Source: Bacteroidota bacterium | GTDB taxonomy: Bacteria; Bacteroidota; Bacteroidia; Bacteroidales; Rikenellaceae | NCBI GenBank assembly: GCA_023413645.1 | Contig: JAEZPN010000053.1 | Coordinates: 1 to 8,401 of the forward strand | Direction of reading: 5' to 3' | DNA: 8,401 nt | Part shown: positions 1 through 6,127 of the stretch, one piece after another | How positions within the stretch are numbered: position 1 is the first letter of the stretch | Layout of the letters: each line of letters begins with the position of its first letter | The notes under the pieces: model-generated | The model's database searches: none | The model's input: only the letters and a program-made list of their open reading frames with translations | Told to the model about the DNA's origin: nothing | Program-made: the position numbers and the translations under genes

Positions 1-454
1 CCCACACCTGGTTGCCCGACACCATCACGTTGTAATATGAGGGGTCGTAGGCCGTAACGTAGTAGATAGAGCTGCTATTTACCAAGTTGTAGTAGCTCGA
101 AGGCATGTTGTAGGTTGGCGACTGGAAGCCATAGAGACGACGTGCGTAGGCACTCTGGTAGTCGTCAGCCACAATGTTTGTATAAGATGGCTGGTTATTT
201 ATCGTAGCATAGTACTCCGCCTCGGCAGCCTGAGCATTAGCCTCGGCAATGCGTGCCTGCCACTGTGCCTGACGTGCCTCAGCCTCGAGACGCTCCGCTT
301 CGGCCTCGGCCTTAAGCAACACAGCAACCTCTGCACGATTATTTGTCCTATAGAGATCGCTTGTGCCGTATGCCGACGAGTTGAACATCGCCGTACATCC
401 CGAGAGTGCGAGTGCCATCGCAACAATCGGCAATATTATAAGTGACCTTTTCAT
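1..454 (-). CDS. Small coiled-coil lipoprotein of unknown function (C-terminus beyond window)
   Basis: The reading frame starts at the ATG at 454 and runs open off the left edge, so 151 codons are visible and the C-terminus is missing. The N-terminus, MKRSLIILPIVAMALALSGC, is a lipoprotein signal peptide: a K/R start, a hydrophobic stretch and the lipobox L17-S18-G19-C20. Cys20 would be lipidated and the protein anchored to a membrane. Residues about 40-82 are rich in Ala, Glu, Arg and Gln with no proline or glycine and look like a coiled coil. After about residue 85 the chain becomes rich in Tyr, Ser and Asn. I do not recognise the family and assign no function. It lies 172 bp downstream of polA in the same direction but has its own promoter candidate, so it is probably a separate transcription unit. 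I am confident it is a lipoprotein gene; its role is unknown. Confidence 0.8.
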   Translation of the reverse strand, partial: MKRSLIILPIVAMALALSGCTAMFNSSAYGTSDLYRTNNRAEVAVLLKAEAEAERLEAEARQAQWQARIAEANAQAAEAEYYATINNQPSYTNIVADDYQSAYARRLYGFQSPTYNMPSSYYNLVNSSSIYYVTAYDPSYYNVMVSGNQVW

Positions 455-496
455 GACTCTATATTTTAGTTGTTACTTCAGTGTTTATCAGCTCAT

Positions 497-517
497 ATAC
501 CCAACGCTGGGGGGTAT
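497..517 (-). promoter_or_regulatory. Hairpin at the predicted 5' end of the lipoprotein mRNA
   Basis: ATACCC (497-502) is complementary to GGGTAT (512-517), giving a 6-bp stem with a 9-nt loop. It falls within a few bases of the transcription start predicted from the -7 box at 528-535. There is no T-run on its minus-strand downstream side, so it is not a good terminator for polA. A 5'-end mRNA-stabilising or regulatory hairpin is possible but unproven. Confidence 0.35.
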
Positions 518-527
518 CTCTTTATTA

Positions 528-562
528 CAAAGGTAATAAAATTTCTTTATGAGCACAGCAAA
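528..562 (-). promoter_or_regulatory. Bacteroidetes-type promoter candidate for the lipoprotein gene
   Basis: On the minus strand a -7 box TACCTTTG (528-535) fits TAnnTTTG exactly. A TTTG -33 box lies at 559-562, with a 23-nt gap that is slightly longer than the usual spacing. Transcription would begin near 521, giving a 5' untranslated region of about 67 nt. No Shine-Dalgarno sequence precedes the ATG at 454. Confidence 0.55.
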
Positions 563-585
563 AATCCCGCAAAGTGCCACAAATT

Positions 586-616
586 GTAGGGTGAACCTAC
601 CAAAACGCAGGGTGAA
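586..616. repeat. Short direct repeat and weak hairpin after polA
   Basis: GTAGGGTGAA (586-595) and GCAGGGTGAA (607-616) are 9/10 identical and 21 nt apart, just past the polA stop at 627. The first copy also forms GTAGG/CCTAC (586-590/596-600) around a 5-nt loop. The stem is short and has no T-tract, so I do not call a terminator. It is the only structure I see between polA and the lipoprotein promoter. Confidence 0.3.
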
Positions 617-626
617 GCGACCTATA

Positions 627-3506
627 CTAATGGGCATCGAGCCAGTTTGATGCGCTATTTACCTCTGCGATAAGGGGTACGCTAAGCGTCGCCACGCTCT
701 CCATCGCCTCCTTGACTATGCGCTTCACGCTCTCGAGCTCCTCGTTGAGCGTGTCGATGACAACCTCATCGTGCACCTGCATAATCATCTTAGAACGTAT
801 GCCCTCGGCCTCGAAGCGACGGTATATCTCCACCATTGCGAGCTTCATGATGTCGGCCGCCGAGCCCTGAATGGGGGCATTTATGGCGTTTCGCTCCGCA
901 AGACCACGCACCGTGCGGTTTGAGGATGCTATGTCGTGGAGCGTGCGTCTGCGACCAAACATCGTCTCCACATAGCCCTCGGTCGTAGCCTTTGCCACAG
1001 CATCGTCCATATATCGCTTAACGCCAGGATATGTCTCGAAGTAGTTGGTTATAAGTGCCTTAGCATCGCGATTTGAGATATCAAGGCGCTGTGCCAAGCC
1101 GAATGCCGAGATACCGTAGATGATACCGAAGTTAGCAGTCTTGGCACTACGTCGCTCATCGCTCGACACCTCTGCCACGCTCTTGTTGTAGAGGCGTGCG
1201 GCAGTCGCAGCGTGGATATCCTCGCCCTGCTTGAAGGCCTCGATGAGCGCCTCATCCTTGCTTAGGTGCGCCATAAGACGAAGCTCAATCTGCGAGTAGT
1301 CGGCAGCAACCAACGTATGTTCCGCATCCGACGCTACGAAGGCCGCACGAATGGGCTTACCTAAGGCATCACGCACGGGGATATTCTGCAAATTGGGATT
1401 TGTAGAAGACAATCTACCCGTAGCCGTAACTGCCTGATTATATGATGTATGTATCTTACCGGTCTCGCGATTTATCAACTCGGGCAACGCCTCGACATAT
1501 GTCGATAGGAGTTTCTTCACACCGCGATACTCCAATATTTTGCTTACGATGGGGAAGTCGTGCGCAAAGCCCTGCAAGTACTCCTCCTCGGTTGAGAACT
1601 GCTTTGTCTTTGTCATCTTGGGCTTTGCCGCAATGCGCAACTTTGCGAAGAGCACCTCACCCAACTGGCGCGATGAGTTGATGTTAAGAGATGGTTCATC
1701 TGCCAACTCACGCACCTCACTCTCAAGGCGCTGCAACATCTCGCGCAACTCCACAGCGTAGCGTGCCAAGGCCTCAGCATCTACCGTAACACCCGCCAAC
1801 TCCATTGCTGCGAGCACATCAATCATCGGGGCCTCGATGTTGTGATACAGATTGTTCATACCCATCTTCTCCACCTCCGAGTAGAGAACATGCTTTAGGC
1901 GCAACGTGACATCTGCATCCTCTGCTGCGTACTCCGCAACACGCTCTACGCCAACCATATCCATCGTCAACTGCTTTGCACCCTTACCTATAAGGGTCTC
2001 GATTGAGATGGGCGAATAGTTGAGGTAGCGCTCCGCCAAAAAGTCCATGCTATGGCGCGACTCCGAGTCGAGCAAATAGTGCAGGAGCATGGTGTCAATC
2101 TTCTTGCCACGCACCGCAATGCCCAACCTCGCGAGCACCATAAGGTCGTACTTTATGTTCTGACCAATCTTTGCAATCGCCTCATTTTCAAAGAGCGGGC
2201 GCAAAATATTTATATAATCCGCACGATTTGCATCGCCGAAAGGCAAGTACCACGCCTTGAATGACTCTGCGGCAAACGACATGCCCACGATGCGGCAGGT
2301 ATTGGGGTCGACACCTGTAGTCTCGGTGTCGAAGCAGAACTCCCCAAATGTAGAGAGGTAGGTCACCACCTCCTGCAACTCGCCGACACTCTTGATGATA
2401 CGATAGTCGTGCTCGGTCGTTGCAAGCGTTGCAAAGCCCTCAATCTCTGCCACCTCCTCAACTACCGCAATAGGTTCTGCGGGGGTAGTTGTTGGTGCAG
2501 CTGGAGCATCAAACATCGCAAAGAGGTCACCCTGACCCTCCAATGAGGCACGACGCTTAGCCTCGGCCTTAGCACGCGCAACCTCCTGAAGCTGCGTCTG
2601 TGGCTCCTGCTTTGGGGTGGCAGCCACTGGCTCTGCGGGGGCCATATTCTCCAAGTCGCGAAGGAACGAAGTGAAGTTCAACTCTACATACAAAGCCTTT
2701 AGCTCGGTATAGTTAGGGCAGCATACTGTAAGTGCCGCCTCATCAAACTCTATGGGAGCATCCAAGCGTATGGTTGTCAACTCCTTAGCAAGCAGCAGTT
2801 TGTCACCCCACTCGGCAATATTCTTACCCGTCTTACCACCAATCTTGTCGGCATTTGCGAGGATATTCTCGGCTGTACCCCACTCCCTTACGAGCTTCGC
2901 AGCACCCTTCTCACCGATGCCCGGTACACCGGGAATGTTATCCGAAGCATCACCCCATAGTGCCAATACGTCGCGCACCAATACGGGGTCGCTAAAGCCA
3001 TACTTCGCCTCGATAGCAGCACGATCGGTATGAATAATATCGTCACCCTTCTGGTTGTATATCAAGCACTTATCATCGACAAGCTGACCATAATCCTTGT
3101 CGGGCGTTACCATAAATACGTCGTATCCCGCCTCTGCGCCACGCTTTGCGAGTGTGCCAATTACGTCATCCGCCTCGAAGCCCTGCACCTCGAGAATGGG
3201 TATGCACATCGCCTCCAACAAACGCTTCACGTAGGGCACCGAGATCTTAATATCCTCGGGCGTGGGTGGGCGGTTAGCCTTATACTCGGGAAACATCTCG
3301 CGGCGGAAGCTACCCCCTGGAGGGTCGAATGCCACACCTATAAGGTCGGGGTTCTCGCGCTTTAGGAGGTCGCGCAAGAACTTTGTGAAGCCAAAGACCA
3401 CCGAGGTATTCATGCCGTCACGACTACGCATGGGACGCCCCATAAAGGCGTAGTAGTACTTGTATATCAGCGCATAGGCATCTATCAGGAATAGGCGTCT
3501 ACTCAT
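627..3506 (-). CDS. polA: DNA polymerase I (5' nuclease, 3'-5' exonuclease and polymerase)
   Basis: This 959-residue protein is a complete family A polymerase for gap filling, RNA primer removal and repair in the cytoplasm. Residues 1-290 are the 5' nuclease, with acidic metal ligands at D9, D113/D114 (FEADD), D136/D138 (TPDKD) and D186/D189, and the helix-hairpin-helix GVPGIGEKGA. Residues 290-370 form an Ala/Pro/Glu-rich linker. The 3'-5' exonuclease (about 370-545) keeps all catalytic acids: D393/E395 (DTET), D454 (NIKYD) and Y526/D530 (YAAED), so proofreading should be active. The polymerase domain has TGRLSSTNPNLQNIP (696-710), motif A DYSQIELR (736-743), motif B R785-K789-F793-Y797 and motif C VHDE (911-914). 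F793 sits where E. coli has F762. E. coli Pol I has 928 residues; the extra length is largely the linker. The start is 24 bp after the upstream queD-like gene, which suggests cotranscription. No defects seen. Confidence 0.97.
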   Translation of the reverse strand: MSRRLFLIDAYALIYKYYYAFMGRPMRSRDGMNTSVVFGFTKFLRDLLKRENPDLIGVAFDPPGGSFRREMFPEYKANRPPTPEDIKISVPYVKRLLEAMCIPILEVQGFEADDVIGTLAKRGAEAGYDVFMVTPDKDYGQLVDDKCLIYNQKGDDIIHTDRAAIEAKYGFSDPVLVRDVLALWGDASDNIPGVPGIGEKGAAKLVREWGTAENILANADKIGGKTGKNIAEWGDKLLLAKELTTIRLDAPIEFDEAALTVCCPNYTELKALYVELNFTSFLRDLENMAPAEPVAATPKQEPQTQLQEVARAKAEAKRRASLEGQGDLFAMFDAPAAPTTTPAEPIAVVEEVAEIEGFATLATTEHDYRIIKSVGELQEVVTYLSTFGEFCFDTETTGVDPNTCRIVGMSFAAESFKAWYLPFGDANRADYINILRPLFENEAIAKIGQNIKYDLMVLARLGIAVRGKKIDTMLLHYLLDSESRHSMDFLAERYLNYSPISIETLIGKGAKQLTMDMVGVERVAEYAAEDADVTLRLKHVLYSEVEKMGMNNLYHNIEAPMIDVLAAMELAGVTVDAEALARYAVELREMLQRLESEVRELADEPSLNINSSRQLGEVLFAKLRIAAKPKMTKTKQFSTEEEYLQGFAHDFPIVSKILEYRGVKKLLSTYVEALPELINRETGKIHTSYNQAVTATGRLSSTNPNLQNIPVRDALGKPIRAAFVASDAEHTLVAADYSQIELRLMAHLSKDEALIEAFKQGEDIHAATAARLYNKSVAEVSSDERRSAKTANFGIIYGISAFGLAQRLDISNRDAKALITNYFETYPGVKRYMDDAVAKATTEGYVETMFGRRRTLHDIASSNRTVRGLAERNAINAPIQGSAADIMKLAMVEIYRRFEAEGIRSKMIMQVHDEVVIDTLNEELESVKRIVKEAMESVATLSVPLIAEVNSASNWLDAH

Positions 3507-3530
3507 CTTTGTGCGGGTGTTTAAGCGGGT

Positions 3531-3983
3531 TTAGAAGTTGTCCGAGGCGAACCACTCAGCATAGGATGTGGCAGTCTCGTGAAGACGCAACGAGTATAAC
3601 TCAATCTCCTCGGGTAGCGCACCCAAGAGGCGCTCCGCAAAGTCGGCGAGCATATTCTCGCACGTAGGCTGGTAGTCGGTGAGCACCACTCGCGAGAAGT
3701 TGTAGCCGAGGTTCTGGCATACCTCCTCCGCCATGGGCGTATTACGCATCATGAAGGCGTGGTCGAGGCGATTTACAATCTGCTCGTTTACTATGCGCTT
3801 CAAGAGACCGAAATCCATCACCATACCCATCTTAGGCGACTCGGGGTCGCTCTGTGGTTCACCCTTGATAGTCACAAAGAGACGGTATGAGTGACCGTGA
3901 ATCTCGCGACAAAGGCCGTCATAGCCCTCCAACATATGCGCCGCCTCGAAGGTAAACTCTTTGGTTAGTCTAATTACCGACAT
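3531..3983 (-). CDS. queD: 6-carboxy-tetrahydropterin synthase / 6-pyruvoyl-tetrahydropterin synthase family (QueD-like)
   Basis: This 150-residue protein has the length and motifs of the T-fold PTPS/QueD family. QueD converts 7,8-dihydroneopterin triphosphate to 6-carboxy-tetrahydropterin on the way to queuosine and other deazapurines. The zinc site is H16 (FEAAH) with H29 and H31 (HGHSY). C25 in CREIHGH gives the CxxxHGH spacing typical of QueD rather than eukaryotic PTPS. L73-D74-H75 supplies the catalytic Asp/His, PTCEN (106-110) is the family's PTxEN motif, and E136 in LHET should anchor the pterin. No other queuosine genes are in the window, so a different pterin-related activity cannot be excluded. 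It is the first gene of a probable two-gene unit with polA (24-bp gap) and has an excellent promoter 45-76 bp upstream. No Shine-Dalgarno sequence precedes the ATG. Confidence 0.9.
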   Translation of the reverse strand: MSVIRLTKEFTFEAAHMLEGYDGLCREIHGHSYRLFVTIKGEPQSDPESPKMGMVMDFGLLKRIVNEQIVNRLDHAFMMRNTPMAEEVCQNLGYNFSRVVLTDYQPTCENMLADFAERLLGALPEEIELYSLRLHETATSYAEWFASDNF

Positions 3984-4027
3984 TGTATAATGGTTTTATT
4001 GTTATAACTCTATGGAATCTTATCCCA

Positions 4028-4059
4028 CAAAAATAATATATATTTTTGAATAGAGCAAA
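4028..4059 (-). promoter_or_regulatory. Bacteroidetes primary-sigma promoter for queD-polA
   Basis: Read on the minus strand this is TTTG (4056-4059), a 20-nt gap, then TATTTTTG (4028-4035), an exact match to TTTG-N(19-21)-TAnnTTTG. Transcription would start near 4021, leaving about 38 nt of leader before the queD ATG at 3983. It is the best promoter match in the window. Confidence 0.75.
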
Positions 4060-4094
4060 AGAGATAGTGATTTTATGAGGAAAGGGAGGTCATA

Positions 4095-4203
4095 GAATTT
4101 AAGGAGATTAAGGAGATTAAGGAATATAGGGAGGAAGTAATATATTCTGCCAACACTCTCACTATATTCCCTAAATTCCCTATATTCCTTATTTTCCCTA
4201 ATC
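4095..4203. repeat. Inverted pair of 9-nt phased repeat arrays, copy A
   Basis: The left arm holds four consecutive 9-nt units: AAGGAGATT (4101-4109), AAGGAGATT (4110-4118), AAGGAATAT (4119-4127) and AGGGAGGAA (4128-4136). The right arm holds four units of the complementary type: ATATTCCCT (4164-4172), AAATTCCCT (4173-4181), ATATTCCTT (4182-4190) and ATTTTCCCT (4191-4199). The arms flank a 27-nt spacer and could pair with about 6-7 matches per 9-mer. One strand is almost all purine on the left and almost all pyrimidine on the right. Because 9 is a multiple of 3, the array keeps a frame open and gives a spurious 61-codon frame on the minus strand. Function unknown. Confidence 0.85.
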
Positions 4204-4212
4204 ACCAGCCAC

Positions 4213-4328
4213 CCAATTTTTCGTCAGAAGTCGTGAGATGTGGTGTTGTCAACTTTCATCAGCGGTAGGCCCAATTTCTTGTCAGAGTGGTGCAGATGTG
4301 GCGATGACCAACCTACATCAGCGGTTTA
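4213..4328 (+). repeat. Two 58-bp direct repeats beginning with the hairpin-element left arm
   Basis: CCAATTTYTYGTCAGA occurs at 4213, 4271 and 4329, exactly 58 bp apart. The first two are units of this repeat; the third is the left arm of the full hairpin at 4331-4460. Units 1 and 2 also share AGATGTGG (4236-4243 and 4294-4301) and CATCAGCGGT near their ends, with small differences between. Neither has the matching right arm or the GTAC apex, so they look like partial or derived copies. I see no spacer diversity of the CRISPR kind. Confidence 0.8.
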
Positions 4329-4330
4329 CC

Positions 4331-4460
4331 AATTTTTCGTCAGAAGGGGTTAGGCTTGGTCTATCGCAAAAGAAATCGCCCAGGGATAGTACTATGATGT
4401 ACAGCCCTGGGCGGTTTACTTTAGTGATGGGCCGAGAATGACCCCTTATCACGAAAAATT
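4331..4460 (+). repeat. Hairpin element copy 1 (130 nt), after kbl
   Basis: This is one long imperfect hairpin. Terminal arms 4331-4347 and 4444-4460 pair except for C4341/C4450 and G4343/A4448. Pairing continues through 4348-4352/4439-4443, a GG/AA internal loop, 4355-4365/4426-4436 (11 bp), 4366-4372/4419-4425 (one A/A mismatch) and 4373-4385/4405-4417 (13 bp). The apex 4386-4404 holds two GTAC boxes (4389-4392 and 4399-4402) that can pair around TATGAT. Six G-T pairs occur when read on the plus strand, which would be A-C mismatches on the minus strand. The right end overlaps the first two bases (4459-4460) of the kbl stop codon. The family is not one I can name; it shares arm and apex features with the copies at 6000-6126 and 6128-6256. 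Confidence 0.85.
4368..4417 (-). terminator. Possible intrinsic terminator of kbl inside hairpin copy 1
   Basis: On the minus strand the GC-rich stem CCGCCCAGGG/CCCTGGGCGA is followed by ATTTCTTTTG, 40-90 nt past the kbl stop. That is enough for a plausible rho-independent terminator. The 19-nt loop is larger than usual and the T-run is interrupted by a C, so efficiency is uncertain. Confidence 0.45.
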
Positions 4461-5646
4461 ACTTGAGGACGCCAAGCTTCTTACCAACCTTGATAAAGGC
4501 CTCAACGCAACGGTCAAGCTGCTCTGTAGTGTGACCTGCAGAAACCTGAACGCGGATACGTGCCTGACCCTTTGGAACTACTGGGTAGTAGAAACCTGTT
4601 ACGAATACACCCTCCTGCTGGAGCTCTGCTGCGAAGTCCTGTGAGAGCTTAGCATCGTAGAGCATAACTGCGCAGATAGCAGATACTGTAGGCTTGATGT
4701 CGAAGCCAGCAGCAACCATCTTTGAGCGGAAGTGCTCAACGTTTGCAACAAGCTGATCGTGAAGTGCATCGCTCTCCTCGAGCATCTTGAACATCTCGAT
4801 AGATGCACCTACTACTGCGGGTGGCAATGAGTTAGAGAAGAGGTAAGGACGTGAACGCTGACGGAGCATGTCGATGATCTCCTTGCGGCCTGTTGTGAAG
4901 CCACCTACAGCACCACCAAATGCCTTACCGAGAGTACCTGTGAGGATGTCTACCTTACCACGGAGGTCGTAGAGCTCAGTGATACCGCGACCAGTCTTAC
5001 CAAGTACACCTGCAGAGTGACACTCGTCAACCATTACGAGAGCGTCATACTTCTCTGCGAGCTCGCAAATCTTGTCAAGTGGAGCAGCGTTACCATCCAT
5101 AGAGAATACACCATCAGTAACGATGATGCGGAAGCGCTGTGCCTGAGCCTGCTTCAAGCACTCCTCGAGCTCTGCCATGTCTGCGTTAGCATAGCGGTAG
5201 CGCTGTGCCTTGCAAAGACGTACACCGTCGATGATAGATGCGTGGTTGAGGGCGTCAGAGATGATAGCATCCTCAGCTGTGAACAAAGGCTCGAATACAC
5301 CACCGTTAGCATCGAAGCAAGCAGCGTAGAGGATAGTATCCTCAGTGCCGAAGTAGTCAGCGATAGCCTTCTCCAACTGCTTGTGAATATCCTGGCAGCC
5401 ACAGATGAAACGTACTGATGACATACCGAAGCCACGCTCATCAAGAGCCTTCTTTGCAGCATCTACGAGACGCTGGTTGTCAGAGAGGCCGAGGTAGTTG
5501 TTAGCGCAGAAGTTCAAAACGGGGCGGTTAGCTACATCGATCTCGGCACGCTGTGGAGACTCGATGATACGCTCAGTCTTGTACAAACCGGCAGCCTTAA
5601 TCTCTGCCAACTCATTCTGCAAATGCTGCTGAAATTTTCCGTACAT
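4459..5646 (-). CDS. kbl: Glycine C-acetyltransferase (2-amino-3-ketobutyrate CoA ligase)
   Basis: This 395-residue PLP enzyme of the alpha-oxoamine synthase family cleaves 2-amino-3-ketobutyrate with CoA into glycine and acetyl-CoA, the second step of threonine breakdown after threonine dehydrogenase. The PLP lysine is K241 in TGTLGKAFGG. H135 (DALNHAS) would stack on the ring, and D207/H210 (VDECH) contact the cofactor. GMSSVRFICG (74-83), FDANGG (111-116), RQRSRPYLFSNSLPP (262-276) and VPKGQARIRVQVSAGHT (357-373) match the Kbl subfamily closely and separate it from serine palmitoyltransferase, 8-amino-7-oxononanoate synthase and ALA synthase. The length is close to E. coli Kbl (398). No threonine dehydrogenase gene is present here. 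The gene has its own promoter candidate, is separated from its neighbours by 475 and 608 bp, and its TAA stop lies in the arm of a hairpin element. Confidence 0.95.
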   Translation of the reverse strand: MYGKFQQHLQNELAEIKAAGLYKTERIIESPQRAEIDVANRPVLNFCANNYLGLSDNQRLVDAAKKALDERGFGMSSVRFICGCQDIHKQLEKAIADYFGTEDTILYAACFDANGGVFEPLFTAEDAIISDALNHASIIDGVRLCKAQRYRYANADMAELEECLKQAQAQRFRIIVTDGVFSMDGNAAPLDKICELAEKYDALVMVDECHSAGVLGKTGRGITELYDLRGKVDILTGTLGKAFGGAVGGFTTGRKEIIDMLRQRSRPYLFSNSLPPAVVGASIEMFKMLEESDALHDQLVANVEHFRSKMVAAGFDIKPTVSAICAVMLYDAKLSQDFAAELQQEGVFVTGFYYPVVPKGQARIRVQVSAGHTTEQLDRCVEAFIKVGKKLGVLK

Positions 5647-5714
5647 GGTCGTAAAGTTTTAGTTATTGTGTTAAAAGATTATTCGAAAATTAAGCACATG
5701 GCTACAATCAACTA

Positions 5715-5746
5715 CAAAGATACAAAACAATTCTTAAGTTTTGAAA
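5715..5746 (-). promoter_or_regulatory. Promoter candidate for kbl
   Basis: The minus strand carries TATCTTTG (5715-5722), an exact TAnnTTTG -7 box. Twenty nt upstream is TTTC (5743-5746), one base off the TTTG -33 box. Transcription would begin near 5708, about 62 nt before the kbl ATG. The leader (5647-5708) is AT-rich with no Shine-Dalgarno sequence. I see nothing specific between this promoter and the 9-nt array at 5817. Confidence 0.55.
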
Positions 5747-5816
5747 TAAAAGACCGACTTTTTTGGGGTTGAGAGTGCAAAAATAGGAAAGCAGAGGGTA
5801 TATATTTAATGAGTAT

Positions 5817-5973
5817 AAGGAATTTAGGGAGTATGGGGCAGCCGAGGATGTTGGTGGGGTTAAGGAATTTAAGGAGTTTAAGGAATATAGGGAGAGAGCA
5901 CATAGTAGTAATCTACCAGAACTCCCCCTCCCTAATCTCCTTAATCTCCCTAATTTCCCTAATTCCCTTAATC
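5817..5973. repeat. Inverted pair of 9-nt phased repeat arrays, copy B
   Basis: Left arm units are AAGGAATTT (5817-5825) and AGGGAGTAT (5826-5834), an interruption rich in G (5835-5861), then AAGGAATTT, AAGGAGTTT, AAGGAATAT and AGGGAGAGA (5862-5897). Right arm units are AATCTCCTT, AATCTCCCT, AATTTCCCT and AATTCCCTT (5934-5969). Unit length and consensus are the same as in 4095-4203, and again the arms are inverted and lie beside a hairpin element. The array opens spurious frames on both strands, which I do not call as genes. Confidence 0.85.
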
Positions 5974-5999
5974 CTCCACCGCGATTATCACCACGACCT

Positions 6000-6126
6000 A
6001 ATTTCTTGTCAGAAGGGGTTAGGTGTGACCTCGACATGAAAATAGCCAGGATGGGTAGTACTTGACGTACGTCCCATTCTGGCTATTAATTGAGAGGTCG
6101 CAAATGACCCCTTATCACAAGAAATT
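6000..6126 (+). repeat. Hairpin element copy 2 (127 nt)
   Basis: Arms 6000-6016 (AATTTCTTGTCAGAAGG) and 6110-6126 pair with the same C/C and G/A mismatches as copy 1 (C6010/C6116, G6012/A6114). Pairing continues through GGTTA (6017-6021)/TGACC (6105-6109), a conserved GG/AA loop (6022-6023/6103-6104), 6024-6032/6094-6102 (9 bp), a loose internal loop and a 15-bp inner stem 6041-6055/6073-6087. The apex is TAGTACTTGACGTACGT (6056-6072). Compared with copy 1, the arm changes T to C and C to T are matched by A to G and G to A on the other side. It is preceded by ATCACCA (5987-5993) as in the other intergenic region. Confidence 0.85.
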
Positions 6127-6127
6127 G

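Noticed and set aside
586..600. polA terminator
   Set aside because: The stem is only 5 bp and has no T-tract on the minus strand after it.
4041..4048. Plus-strand -7 box TATTTTTG that might drive a transcript through hairpin copy 1
   Set aside because: The -7 match is exact but there is no TTTG at the right distance upstream, and it lies in an AT-rich stretch overlapping the queD promoter; too weak to call.
4020..4205. 61-codon minus-strand open frame
   Set aside because: It is made of the 9-nt array (a multiple of 3 keeps the frame open) and overlaps the queD promoter; the product is a low-complexity repeat with no family resemblance.
4213..4344. CRISPR array
   Set aside because: The 58-bp units match along most of their length with no unique spacers between fixed repeats, and the third member is the arm of a hairpin. 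No cas gene is present.
4331..4460. Integron attC-like site: imperfect strand-biased hairpin next to a stop codon, with GTTAGGC (4349-4355) fitting GTTRRRY
   Set aside because: The GTTRRRY match is on the 5' side and its partner strand is not RYYYAAC, so the order is wrong for attC. Copy 3 has no such site at that place, and there is no integrase or cassette series in the window.
5017..5418. 133-codon plus-strand frame inside kbl, and a 140-codon plus-strand frame at 6903-7325 inside fusA2
   Set aside because: Both are antisense shadows of well-conserved genes, without promoter or family features of their own.
4459..5646. Serine palmitoyltransferase or 8-amino-7-oxononanoate synthase instead of kbl
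   Set aside because: The Bacteroidetes sphingolipid enzyme is in the same family, but the stretches at 74-83, 111-116 and 357-373 match Kbl closely.
5708..6037. Open frames of 109, 76 and 63 codons on both strands over the second array
   Set aside because: All are translations of the 9-nt arrays and the hairpin arm; they overlap each other and the kbl promoter.
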